This document shows, piece by piece, positions 56,233 to 64,000 of a stretch of DNA of 64,000 nucleotides (positions are counted from its first letter, which is position 1; each line of letters starts with the position of its first letter). The stretch lies in the IMG/VR virus record IMGVR_UViG_3300049783_001426, positions 21,639 to 85,638 of that record; one strand, given 5' to 3'. Under the pieces are notes generated by a model, which ran no database searches, was not told the origin of the DNA, and saw only the letters and a program-made list of their open reading frames with translations. The translations under genes were made by a program, and so were the position numbers. Source of the DNA: a virus.

Positions 56233-59229
56233 TTAGTTTTGTGTTGCTACTATTGTGTTAGATTTGATTGAGATACCTGCATCGATATCGACGTAATCAT
56301 CTGGATCTTGCCCTGTAACAATAGTGCCTACATACATCGTAGTTGCAGTAGCTACAAAAGTACTATCTACTGAATGAGACCCAGAAGACGAGGTATTAAT
56401 AGCAAGCTCTACGCCTAATTGCGAAGAAGGAGCTACCCTTAGCCTGACTTCGGCAGCTGGATTGTTACTAGCTGCGCTCATTAATATCGAATACTCACTA
56501 CCAATTATCATATTTTGAAGTGCGGATACTGAGCCAAATGTGTCTGTGTTTTTTGCGGTAGCTCTGAGTTTATTATTCACAGCACTAATAATTGTAGGTT
56601 CTGTGGGGGTTCTAGCTGGTGACCAGTCTACAGCACTATCAAATGTGTTATTCGTAATTTCTTCACTGCCAACATAGACGCCATCGATTAATGTGTTTGT
56701 ATCACGGTCTTCTAGGGCTATGTTTTCGTATGTTATGTAGTTGGTTACTTCACGTAGCGATATACTTGCCACTGTATTTTCCGACGAACTCACAACCCGA
56801 ATTGCATTGTATGCGATTGAGCTGTTTGTCTTAAGCACCCCTTTGTAAGTACCAGCAAACATTGATGGACTTATATTATTACCATCAGATGTTGCGCCTC
56901 CTAACTGCAATTGAACCGCCCCTGAGCCACTAACAACAATTGCGTATTCATATGTTGTAGACGGTGTAAGAGGGCTACCTGTAGTGATTCTCAGCTCAGA
57001 ACTTCCACCAGTGTGTGTATAACTTCCATCGCCATTGTCTGACCAACCTGTTTGGATTGTCGTAGGAGGATTAGCCCACAATTCACTACCGAACACGTTA
57101 CCAACAGGTAGTTCATACTCTTTAGTCAACTCATTGAGCTTGAATTCTAAAGTGTTAGCCGGAGTAGTTAGGTCTATTAGATTGGGTCTTGATAGCATGC
57201 CGTTGAATTTCCTACCGTGACCACCTCCAATTTCACCACTAAACGTTAGCGCGTCGTTTATTGTTGTGGTTGTGCCTAGTGGCGTACCGTTTAATCTAGC
57301 AGTAATCACACCACCAACTCGCTTAATACTAACTAAGTTGAGTTTTCCGTCTAGTATTCCCGCTTGTCCGCCGAAAATCTTACGGAAGAAACTACCTGCT
57401 CCATCGCTAACTAGAAATTGAAGTCCATCTGGGTTATCAATATATACTAAGACACTATTGGCGGGGGCGAATGCTATATCTTCGTCATTTAATGCCATAT
57501 CACTTGTTAAATGTGTTGAGGATACATAGCAGCTGAACTCGAAATCAGCAAGAGCAACGAAAGGCTTACCTAATAAAGCATGAGAGTTAGCAGTAGAGTC
57601 AAAGTGAAACATTACCACAGTTTCATCGAACAAGTCAGTTATTTGAGATGCTTTATGAATTAACTCTTTAAACGAAGGCTTACTTAAGGTTGTGTCCACG
57701 TATCCAGTAAACCGCTTAAATTGCTGGTTGCCGTCTACTGCCAATTCAGCATCTATGATGAATGGCCCAGCAGATTCTATTCTCGCACTATCCGTGCCTG
57801 TTGCAAAAGCCGTAAGCCCAGTCCCCGTACCACTCAAAGCTTCAACAACACCTTCAAGTCTAGAAAACCTAGGTTGGTTGCCTCCATACAAAAGCTGCAA
57901 AGACGAGAAACTTCCGTCACCTACCATCGACCACTTATTATCTGCAAAGCTCCATATGTCGTCGGGTGAGTTCTGTGGATTCTCCCATAAATCTTGAGTA
58001 AACAAATCGCTACCAATATGCAAGCCAGTAGCTGAGGTGTAAGTATCACGGTCTTCTACGTCTATGTTTTGGTAGGTTAAGATGTTAGTTACTGATTTAA
58101 CTGAAATATCATCCCAGTTAATTGTCCCTGCAACACTACACCGTAAATACACGTAACTTGTTGTGCTAATAGCTACAAATGATACGAAATGCTCAGATGG
58201 TACTGATGTCTCAAATGAGTCGGCTATGCCTGCATCTGCGTATGCTCCGTCACCTACTCTAATTAAATGAGCAGTAGATGCAATTGTAGATTTACCAGTT
58301 ATAAGATACCTTTTACCTATTTCTGTTGTAAATACTTGATGTGAACCCCTGCCTGACCCAGCTGAAATAATTTCTATTGTTCCATTATCCCAAGATGCAG
58401 TTGAAGATCCCTCATCCCAGTTATTAATATTTGTAAAAAAGTTACCGTTAATGGCTAGTTCACTACCGAACACGTTACCAACAGGTAGTTCATACTCTTT
58501 AGTCAACTCATTGAGCTTGAATTCTAAAGTGTTAGCCGGAGTAGTTAGGTCTATAAAGCTAGGTCTAGATATCAGGCCACCCGAAACCGAGCCACTTTGT
58601 AGCCCTATCCCCTCCACATTTAATGCAGTGGTAAGTACAGTTTCAATTGAAACTTCATAACCGTTAATAAAGATTTGGCCAGTAGCTCCAATTCTCCTTA
58701 CTCTGATAAAAGAAAACTTATCTACTAGAACTGATCCTGCTAAGGAATCTATACCCGCATCACTTAGAGATGTGGGTCTCCAATTTATAGAGCCGTCTGG
58801 ATTTATCGTTAGTCTCCCATCGTAGTTTGAAAGATTACCCCAAACTCTAATTTCATCACCGATAAAATATACATAGAAACTAATTGAGTAGTCAGCAGCG
58901 GCAACCCATGGTGTACCTAATCGGTAATGAGAACCTGCAGTACTATTTAGCTTAATAAATCTTTCTAATATTAAAAATGAATAATCAGAACCAAGATGCA
59001 AATCAGTAAATACTACATAATCACCAATGGATTCGACGTTTATTTCTGTGTTCATTCCTATGCTGCGAGAGAAATTTTCTCCACCTATTACAGGAAATTT
59101 AAAGCTATCAACACCACCAAATTGGATTGTGGTATCAAGCTCTGTTATTAATTTAAAAAATTTACGGCGTTGACCACCAACCCCCTTTTCGAATTTTCTA
59201 CCACCTGTGTATTTTACACTCTTTGACAT
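56233..59229 (-). CDS. large putative tail fibre / receptor-binding protein, 998 aa
   Basis: The first 80 residues (YTGGRKFEKGVGGQRRKFF) match the two small proteins downstream. Two long modules of concanavalin/LamG-like type follow, each with an A-D-F/Y-S-x-YV strand, and each ending LTTPANTLEFKLNELTKEYE before a carbohydrate-binding-like domain with N-x-D and W-x-D-G motifs. The segments are repeated in DNA (57082-57177 and 58459-58554). The last ~130 residues form a CBM-like beta domain. Likely a surface-sugar-binding fibre. Confidence 0.75.
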   Translation of the reverse strand: MSKSVKYTGGRKFEKGVGGQRRKFFKLITELDTTIQFGGVDSFKFPVIGGENFSRSIGMNTEINVESIGDYVVFTDLHLGSDYSFLILERFIKLNSTAGSHYRLGTPWVAAADYSISFYVYFIGDEIRVWGNLSNYDGRLTINPDGSINWRPTSLSDAGIDSLAGSVLVDKFSFIRVRRIGATGQIFINGYEVSIETVLTTALNVEGIGLQSGSVSGGLISRPSFIDLTTPANTLEFKLNELTKEYELPVGNVFGSELAINGNFFTNINNWDEGSSTASWDNGTIEIISAGSGRGSHQVFTTEIGKRYLITGKSTIASTAHLIRVGDGAYADAGIADSFETSVPSEHFVSFVAISTTSYVYLRCSVAGTINWDDISVKSVTNILTYQNIDVEDRDTYTSATGLHIGSDLFTQDLWENPQNSPDDIWSFADNKWSMVGDGSFSSLQLLYGGNQPRFSRLEGVVEALSGTGTGLTAFATGTDSARIESAGPFIIDAELAVDGNQQFKRFTGYVDTTLSKPSFKELIHKASQITDLFDETVVMFHFDSTANSHALLGKPFVALADFEFSCYVSSTHLTSDMALNDEDIAFAPANSVLVYIDNPDGLQFLVSDGAGSFFRKIFGGQAGILDGKLNLVSIKRVGGVITARLNGTPLGTTTTINDALTFSGEIGGGHGRKFNGMLSRPNLIDLTTPANTLEFKLNELTKEYELPVGNVFGSELWANPPTTIQTGWSDNGDGSYTHTGGSSELRITTGSPLTPSTTYEYAIVVSGSGAVQLQLGGATSDGNNISPSMFAGTYKGVLKTNSSIAYNAIRVVSSSENTVASISLREVTNYITYENIALEDRDTNTLIDGVYVGSEEITNNTFDSAVDWSPARTPTEPTIISAVNNKLRATAKNTDTFGSVSALQNMIIGSEYSILMSAASNNPAAEVRLRVAPSSQLGVELAINTSSSGSHSVDSTFVATATTMYVGTIVTGQDPDDYVDIDAGISIKSNTIVATQN
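57082..57177 (-). repeat. 96-bp direct repeat in the 998-aa gene, copy 2
   Basis: Identical by eye to 58459-58554, coding the same module boundary (LTTPANTLEFKLNELTKEYE and following residues). Identity at the DNA level suggests recent duplication or gene conversion. Confidence 0.85.
58459..58554 (-). repeat. 96-bp direct repeat in the 998-aa gene, copy 1
   Basis: The partner of 57082-57177, 1377 bp apart, which is a whole number of codons (459), so recombination would swap or delete exactly one module in frame. Confidence 0.85.
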
Positions 59230-59371
59230 TATGATTCCTTTTTTTACCCAACACGCCTTACGTGGGGAATATTTTGAAATACGCGTATTACGTAATTGTT
59301 ATTTTTTTTGGATTTTACTTTACTTTGAATACTTACTGATAATTTCATTAGATTCCCAAATGGTGTGTTAG

Positions 59372-59737
59372 TTATTGTATTGGAGAAAATAATACAGTGA
59401 GTGATCCATAGAGAATGGTTGTTTTATATCCTACCGTATTATTTGAGTCTGACAGATCAGTCACATGCTCAAAACGTATCTGATATGTATATTCACCCAC
59501 CTCTAAGTTCTGTGTTACACTTGAGTCTACTATCGCGTGGATTTTGTTTGTGTCATTCTCTGAGTTTATGAAGGTAAATGATTCAGCGAATGTATCATCT
59601 ACATCCAATACAAATTGCCCTTCTATGGTAATATCTGCAGGGCTAATTAGGGCTGAGTTTAGTGATATATCGAAGGCAACATCTAATGTGTCGCCTTTTA
59701 TTACCGATAAAGGTATAAATAATCCTTTTGTTGACAT
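59372..59737 (-). CDS. putative small tail/baseplate protein, 121 aa
   Basis: All-beta protein starting FIPLSVIKGDTLDVAFDISL, resembling the N-terminal domain of phage baseplate or fibre-attachment proteins (KGDT, strand-rich). Preceded on its strand by a ribosome site GGAGGA. The exact role is unclear. Confidence 0.55.
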   Translation of the reverse strand: MSTKGLFIPLSVIKGDTLDVAFDISLNSALISPADITIEGQFVLDVDDTFAESFTFINSENDTNKIHAIVDSSVTQNLEVGEYTYQIRFEHVTDLSDSNNTVGYKTTILYGSLTVLFSPIQ

Positions 59738-59950
59738 GGATGTCCTCCAAATAATTTATAACCACATCCATGTGGTTAATATTTATTTTTATAATATATG
59801 TAATAATATAGAAGCAGTTTCTGTTCTAGCTTCTGATGTGTTAATTAAACAAGTCACTGTATATTTGGCATTTTTTTTAAAAAATCTCCTTTTGTGGATA
59901 TATATATAGTGATTAATTTAGTAGACATAAACCCACTAATTAATTCTGAT
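59738..59950. other. 212-base space without a clear gene
   Basis: It contains a hairpin (AACCACAT at 59760-59767 with ATGTGGTT at 59770-59777) upstream of the minus-strand gene at 59737, and AT-rich sequence that could hold a minus-strand promoter. No convincing gene was found. A plus-strand frame covering it overlaps the minus-strand gene and lacks a ribosome site. Confidence 0.4.
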
Positions 59951-60418
59951 TTACATCTCTTTACTAATAAGGTAATGTGCGGTATCATATGTAATATTTA
60001 GATTATAGGCAATTGATAGCACATTAGCGTACTTGGCTATATACGCAATTTTTTGAGAGGAATTAGATTTATTTTCCTCGCACAAAAACTTAATTTGTTT
60101 AGCGAATGCTTTGACTTCTTTGTACTGCCTGTATGCAGTGTTGTGTGTGTAAACAAATCCATCTACTGTAGAGCAGAGAAAAAACACACAACTATGTATA
60201 ACGAAACTCGTCAATAATGATGGTAAAAATACAGCGCCCATTAAGCACACAATAAAGTAAAGTAAAAAAGTTAATTGGTACCACTGCCGTACATGCTCGT
60301 GTTCGTGTATAGCTAAATCTATATGATATTTATATTTTGGATTAATGCGGATGAACGGACCGTAACTGTCACCATAAGGGACTTTATCGGTAAATGTTGT
60401 GTAAGATGGAAACTTCAT
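59951..60418 (-). CDS. HExxH-type membrane metalloprotease-like protein, 155 aa
   Basis: The motif DLAIHEHEHVRQWYQ contains HEHEH (H-E-x-x-H), a zinc protease signature, just before two hydrophobic segments (residues about 55-95). A helical C-terminal domain follows. Phage families with H-E..H-x-x-Q-W occur among tail genes. Whether it is active is unknown. I use the ATG at 60418 behind AGGTAC; a longer frame begins 12 residues earlier. Confidence 0.6.
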   Translation of the reverse strand: MKFPSYTTFTDKVPYGDSYGPFIRINPKYKYHIDLAIHEHEHVRQWYQLTFLLYFIVCLMGAVFLPSLLTSFVIHSCVFFLCSTVDGFVYTHNTAYRQYKEVKAFAKQIKFLCEENKSNSSQKIAYIAKYANVLSIAYNLNITYDTAHYLISKEM

Positions 60419-60476
60419 TTTATGTACCTCTTTATATGATACAAAATGTACCAAAAATCATTTTGATTTGAGTGAA

Positions 60477-60514
60477 ATTACCTGAATTGATGTAGTTTCA
60501 TTCATTCAGGTAAT
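60477..60514 (-). other. 11-bp inverted repeat between tail genes
   Basis: ATTACCTGAAT at 60477-60487 pairs with ATTCAGGTAAT at 60504-60514. It lies between the genes ending at 60569 and starting at 60418 on the minus strand. No T-run follows on that strand, so it may process or pause the transcript rather than terminate it. Confidence 0.5.
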
Positions 60515-60568
60515 TAGTCACTAATGTATTAGAATTTAAAGCGTAACACACCAAATAAATTTTATTTT

Positions 60569-61204
60569 TTAAACGCCCCAGACTGCCGACATATGAATTT
60601 GCGCTAGTTTTCTTGCCAGTTTTAAATCTGCAAGCGTTACATTAGTCATAAAGCCCGATGGGGTACCATATAAAGACCACTGAACCGTATCTGTATCTAA
60701 AGCACCATCCTCCCACAATACTGCAATGGCTTCGCTCATTTGGGTTTTACTCCAAGTATCAGCGTGAAATAAGTGGCCGTTGGCATTAACCACTTTATTT
60801 TGTATCGAGGTTTCACGAGTTGCTTTAAATTCTGCAAGTGCAGCTGCGTCTTCTTCCTCTGCAAGATAGTCGGACATAATCAACCAAGTAACCAATTCAG
60901 GGTCAAGTTCATCCCAAGGCGAATATTCTTCATCAACAAATTTAGTTTGAGTTTCAAATACGTCTTGAGTTTCGAAAATAGGGATAGTTTCAAACAATTC
61001 AACATCTTCTTCATCAAAACCAATTGATACTTGTTCAGTTCCAATCTGTACTTGTTCAGTTCCAATTTTAACTTCTTCGGTTCCGTCTTGTACCTGTCTA
61101 GTTTTAGTTTCAAATCTGCGGATTATCCCGCTTGTGCGTGAACCGTCTTCGTGAGTTTCGGAGGTTTGAATAAAATCAGGTTCTATTTGTAGATATGTTT
61201 TCAT
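60569..61204 (-). CDS. tail fibre assembly-like protein with DUF4376-like end, 211 aa
   Basis: The C-terminal 85 residues (ETSIQNKVVNANGHLFHADT followed by W, then M and the IAVLWEDGALD and A-x2-LA segments) fit the DUF4376 tail-fibre-associated domain. The N-terminal half contains a run of EQVQIGTEQVSIG repeats and an FETQ repeat. Directly downstream of the 452-aa fibre gene, as expected of a fibre chaperone. Confidence 0.7.
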   Translation of the reverse strand: MKTYLQIEPDFIQTSETHEDGSRTSGIIRRFETKTRQVQDGTEEVKIGTEQVQIGTEQVSIGFDEEDVELFETIPIFETQDVFETQTKFVDEEYSPWDELDPELVTWLIMSDYLAEEEDAAALAEFKATRETSIQNKVVNANGHLFHADTWSKTQMSEAIAVLWEDGALDTDTVQWSLYGTPSGFMTNVTLADLKLARKLAQIHMSAVWGV

Positions 61205-62562
61205 TAGTAATTCACCTTAATTGACGCACCCGTCGAGCTTGAAAGGAAGTTATAAGCGACATTCGTTGTAACAGTTAATCCAGTAACTCGTAACACAAGA
61301 ACGTTAGCAGAAGTCTTAGCGTCTAAAGTTACATCAGCGGGTAGGACTGAACCCTCAATGACACCCCCATCCATAGTTCTAATCTGGAAATTTCCCGAAC
61401 CTAGTGTAATATCTGATGGTGCCCCCCCAAGGCTGATTATTGGAATATAAACTAATACACTCGTAGAGTTTATAGCATATCCAGTACCTAAAACTGTTCC
61501 GGCATCCCCTTCCCAAGTGTCAAAATTGGTGTTGCCCGTATTAAAGATTTCATGCCACACAGACCAACTGCCAGTGTTTTTAGTTCTAAACTTTTTTTGT
61601 GAGCCATCACCGGACAAACTCGTGACGAATTGAGCCACATAATTGGTGCCCGTATTAAGACCGCCACCAGTTGCAGTTAGGTGAAATGCACCGCCCGAGG
61701 CTGGAAACGGGTTTTCCCCTATTGAGGCATTACCATGAGAACCACCATAACCTACAAAATTACCAGACTTGTAATGAGTGTCTAAATCATAAGCTGGTGG
61801 TAATAAAACACTTTTATCCCCGAATCCATAGTCAAGCGGATTTATTGAGTTACCTGAGTGAAAAAGTTCTTCATCAACCCAAGTTAAGCCAGCGTCAAGA
61901 CTTGCTGATACGTAAGCTGTTACGCTGCCGTTCTCTGGACTAAGATATATTCTGGTGTGGCTATCTGAATTAGTATTTCTTTCCATATTAATAAACGAAC
62001 TGTATTCTGCATTATGTGGAAAATTAACACCACTACCACTACCACCTGAAAAAATTCCGTTGCTCAATGTTGTATTGGCATCATTTACAGTTGGACCTGC
62101 AGCGCCGATACCAAAACCCGCCAACGCACTATCAACCGTTGCATCTAATTCTGATTTAACTACTACTTCGTCTGCTTGACTTGATGCAGTTGCTTTAATT
62201 CTACCAGCTGCTGTACGTTTTACTAAACTGTCGGCGGCATTGGATACAGCGACACTGTCGGCCAACCCCTCATATGTTACTCTAAGGGTTCTAATTTCCG
62301 CCGCTGCTTCTTTAATTTCCGCTTTTGTTGGAGCTGAGATAGCGCCTTGCCCTGATGCTGTAGCGCCATTCCAGTTGTAGTATAATTCGATAGTCTGGGG
62401 TGACGCTGAAGTATTAACCGTTTTCACTTCAACAAATTGGTTTGTGCCAATCTGTAAAAATGAATTAGGAGAAATCAGCGACACATCATCCCCCGTAACC
62501 ACTTGGACAAAGGCATTGCCTGAAGTGGTTGTTACTGCTGTTGCTTTCCAAAATTGTGACAT
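61204..62562 (-). CDS. tail fibre protein, 452 aa
   Basis: Helical attachment domain, a coiled-coil stalk (EIKEAAAEIRTLRVTYEGLA), then Gly/Ser/Asn-rich beta structure with typical fibre motifs (ELFHSGNS, EIFNTGNTNFDTW) and a C-terminal beta-sandwich. Such LFHSGN/FNTGN units occur in many phage fibres. It adjoins the next gene (62566) by three bases. Confidence 0.82.
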   Translation of the reverse strand: MSQFWKATAVTTTSGNAFVQVVTGDDVSLISPNSFLQIGTNQFVEVKTVNTSASPQTIELYYNWNGATASGQGAISAPTKAEIKEAAAEIRTLRVTYEGLADSVAVSNAADSLVKRTAAGRIKATASSQADEVVVKSELDATVDSALAGFGIGAAGPTVNDANTTLSNGIFSGGSGSGVNFPHNAEYSSFINMERNTNSDSHTRIYLSPENGSVTAYVSASLDAGLTWVDEELFHSGNSINPLDYGFGDKSVLLPPAYDLDTHYKSGNFVGYGGSHGNASIGENPFPASGGAFHLTATGGGLNTGTNYVAQFVTSLSGDGSQKKFRTKNTGSWSVWHEIFNTGNTNFDTWEGDAGTVLGTGYAINSTSVLVYIPIISLGGAPSDITLGSGNFQIRTMDGGVIEGSVLPADVTLDAKTSANVLVLRVTGLTVTTNVAYNFLSSSTGASIKVNY

Positions 62563-62565
62563 GTC

Positions 62566-64000
62566 TTATTCCTCTGTGCTGACTACGCTTAGCGTCTGTG
62601 AATTTATATTTAATGTACTGTGATATCTTTGTTGACTGCTAATTGTAAGTCGGTAGTAATAATTACCAGCAGTGGTATTTGTATCTGTAGTAGTAAATGA
62701 GTTGGCCAACCCTTCAGTGACGATACAACCTAACTCAGGTTCTTCGTTCGTAATGGTCGTTCCGGTTAGGTTATTAGTTATCATATGAGTCCACGTAGAA
62801 CCATTCGTGCTTCTTTCTAGAGTCATTGTTGCACTGGGTTGCACTGGGTTGGTTGGACAAGAATTACCACTACCCGTTGTACTATTTGCAGCAAAACTAA
62901 AACTATAAACTACACTATGGTTTGCGCCTGTTGCACTAAAAGGACCAACCACTATAGACGGATTAAGGGTTTTTAAAGTCGTATTGCCTGCATTTTTATT
63001 TAGACCTGCAGACAAAGTGCCACCGAAGTATGCATCGCCGTTTTCTTTTAGAAAGAAAGTCGCATTGGTGTCTGTTTTGCTGCCCGTCCCAGACCATATC
63101 ATATACCCCTCTGGTCCCCCGACTTCTGTTCGTCGGCCAGTGTCTGCTGTCCTAACCAAAGCACCGATTACCTCCCCACCGATTACCTTTCCTGCCTTCA
63201 AGACGCCACTAAATGCCGCGGAATTTTCAACACTATCGAAAGTGATAAACGGGTTGTTGTTGTTATCTAAAAACTGGGTCTGATCAGTTTTTATTATAAT
63301 CACACTATTGTTTGGGGTAGCGTCTAGTTGAATAAAACTTAAATTGCCGTTAGCGTCCACTGCCAATTGAGCGGATGCTCTGTATTCAGCCAACCCGTCG
63401 TTTAGGGCAGTAGAAAGTGTTAGTGCGCTGCTGGCGGTACTACCCACACCACCTAACGTAGAAGCTATATTACTTATTGCAGTAGCGTTATCATCTGCGT
63501 CAATTTCAACAGCATCGATTCTAGTAACTGCAGCAGTAACGTTTGTGTTGGTGTTATCAACTCTTAAATCGACACTACTTATTGCAGAAGCATTATCATC
63601 TGCATCGATTTCAACAGCATCGATTCTAGTGATCGCTGATGTAAGGCTTGTGTTGGTGTTATCAACTCTTAAATCGACACTACTTATTGCAGAAGCATTA
63701 TCACTTGCATCGATTTCAACAGCATCGATTCTAGTGATCGCTGATGTAACGTTTGTGTTAGTATTATCAACTCTTAAATCAACGTTGCTTATTGCAGTAG
63801 CGTTATCATCTGCGTCAATTTCAACAGCATCGATTCTAGTGATCGCTGATGTAACGTTTGTGTTAGTATTATCAACTCGGGTATTAACACTACTTATTGC
63901 TGAAGCGTTATCACTTGCGTCAATTTCAACAGCATCGATTCTAGTAACTGCAGCAGTAACGTTTGTGTTAGTATTATCAACTCGGGTATTAACACTACTT
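62566..64000 (-). CDS. tail fibre/tip protein, partial (N-terminus beyond the window)
   Basis: The frame is open to the right edge of the window, so an internal GTG at 63447 is not the start. At least five 35-residue repeats lie in 63473-63997, each near ISSVDLRVDNTNTNVTSAIT and RIDAVEIDADDNATA. The C-terminal part (KVIGGEVIGALVRTADTGRR, FLKENGDAYFGG-LSAG) is like the end of phage host-specificity or tip proteins. The repeats would form a trimeric coiled-coil stalk. Confidence 0.8.
   Translation of the reverse strand, partial: SSVNTRVDNTNTNVTAAVTRIDAVEIDASDNASAISSVNTRVDNTNTNVTSAITRIDAVEIDADDNATAISNVDLRVDNTNTNVTSAITRIDAVEIDASDNASAISSVDLRVDNTNTSLTSAITRIDAVEIDADDNASAISSVDLRVDNTNTNVTAAVTRIDAVEIDADDNATAISNIASTLGGVGSTASSALTLSTALNDGLAEYRASAQLAVDANGNLSFIQLDATPNNSVIIIKTDQTQFLDNNNNPFITFDSVENSAAFSGVLKAGKVIGGEVIGALVRTADTGRRTEVGGPEGYMIWSGTGSKTDTNATFFLKENGDAYFGGTLSAGLNKNAGNTTLKTLNPSIVVGPFSATGANHSVVYSFSFAANSTTGSGNSCPTNPVQPSATMTLERSTNGSTWTHMITNNLTGTTITNEEPELGCIVTEGLANSFTTTDTNTTAGNYYYRLTISSQQRYHSTLNINSQTLSVVSTEE
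63473..64000 (-). repeat. 105-bp tandem repeats (at least five full copies) in the fibre stalk
   Basis: Copies begin at 63473, 63578, 63683, 63788 and 63893, a sixth at 63998, so the period is exactly 105 bp or 35 codons. Copies differ at a few bases (for example TTAAATC against CGGGTAT), showing both homogenisation and drift. The array continues past the window. Confidence 0.93.

Noticed and set aside
63473-64000. CRISPR-like regular repeats
   Set aside because: The 105-bp units are contiguous, coding and in frame; there are no spacers or Cas genes.
1-64000. tRNA or rRNA genes, integrase, transposase, IS
   Set aside because: None were recognised by eye. Absence of tRNA genes would need a tRNA search program to confirm.

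Overview
This window is part of the genome of a large, lytic, tailed double-stranded DNA phage. It is AT-rich and densely packed, with many stop/start overlaps of the TAATG and ATGA type. No bacterial housekeeping genes, rRNA, recognisable tRNA, integrase, transposase or CRISPR array were seen. The replication and recombination genes are clearly of the T4 superfamily: gp44/gp62 clamp loader, gp43 family B polymerase, gp59 helicase loader, gp32 SSB, RNase H, gp45 clamp, dNMP kinase, UvsW, UvsY, Dda, dCMP deaminase, DexA and ATP-dependent DNA ligase. A Gram-negative host follows from the lipoproteins, the SAR-type lysozyme and the spanin-like genes. A marine gammaproteobacterial (Vibrio-like) host is my inference from overall character, not proven by the sequence.

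Layout. Bases 1-9150 (+ strand) hold small accessory genes, with a NADAR-like gene, a SPFH/band-7 lipoprotein and several tandemly duplicated small genes. Bases 9158-22791 hold the replisome and recombination block. Bases 22825-30534 hold an RNA/nucleotide block: CCA-adding enzyme, COG3541-type nucleotidyltransferase, MazG-like pyrophosphatase, primase-like protein, Dda and dCMP deaminase. Bases 30619-33269 and 43803-45242 hold two arrays (8 + 4 copies) of one ~115-residue protein family. Between them are a YfaP-domain protein, a PRPP synthetase-like/NAMPT-like pair and a sulfotransferase-like gene. Bases 45330-53179 hold more small genes, the ligase, an acyl-carrier-like protein and a metallophosphoesterase. 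A bidirectional terminator at 53212-53243 separates this from the minus-strand late region (64000 to 53264): tail fibre genes, their accessory genes, and a lysis cassette.

Regulation. At least fifteen upstream regions share a sigma70-like promoter (TTTACA or TTGACA, 16-17 bp, TAtAcT) followed by a conserved start of the transcript of the form ACTGAA-n-AAACAAC, a few bases before the first gene. This marks a phage-wide family of early promoters and leaders. Two of these promoters are near-identical and carry a dyad flanking the -10 box. One sits just before array A and the other just after array B.

Most notable: (1) the 12-copy paralog arrays with conserved ends and variable centres; (2) a PRPP-synthetase-like + NAMPT-like pair matching the gene composition of phage NAD+ reconstitution pathway 1, together with a NADAR-like gene; (3) an acyl-carrier-like protein with Glu in place of the phosphopantetheine serine; (4) an EF-Tu N-terminus mimic without the P-loop lysine; (5) a hairpin directly before the Shine-Dalgarno of a TTG-started DNA polymerase gene, recalling T4 gp43 autoregulation; (6) exact 105-bp (35-residue, five-heptad) repeats in a tail fibre.
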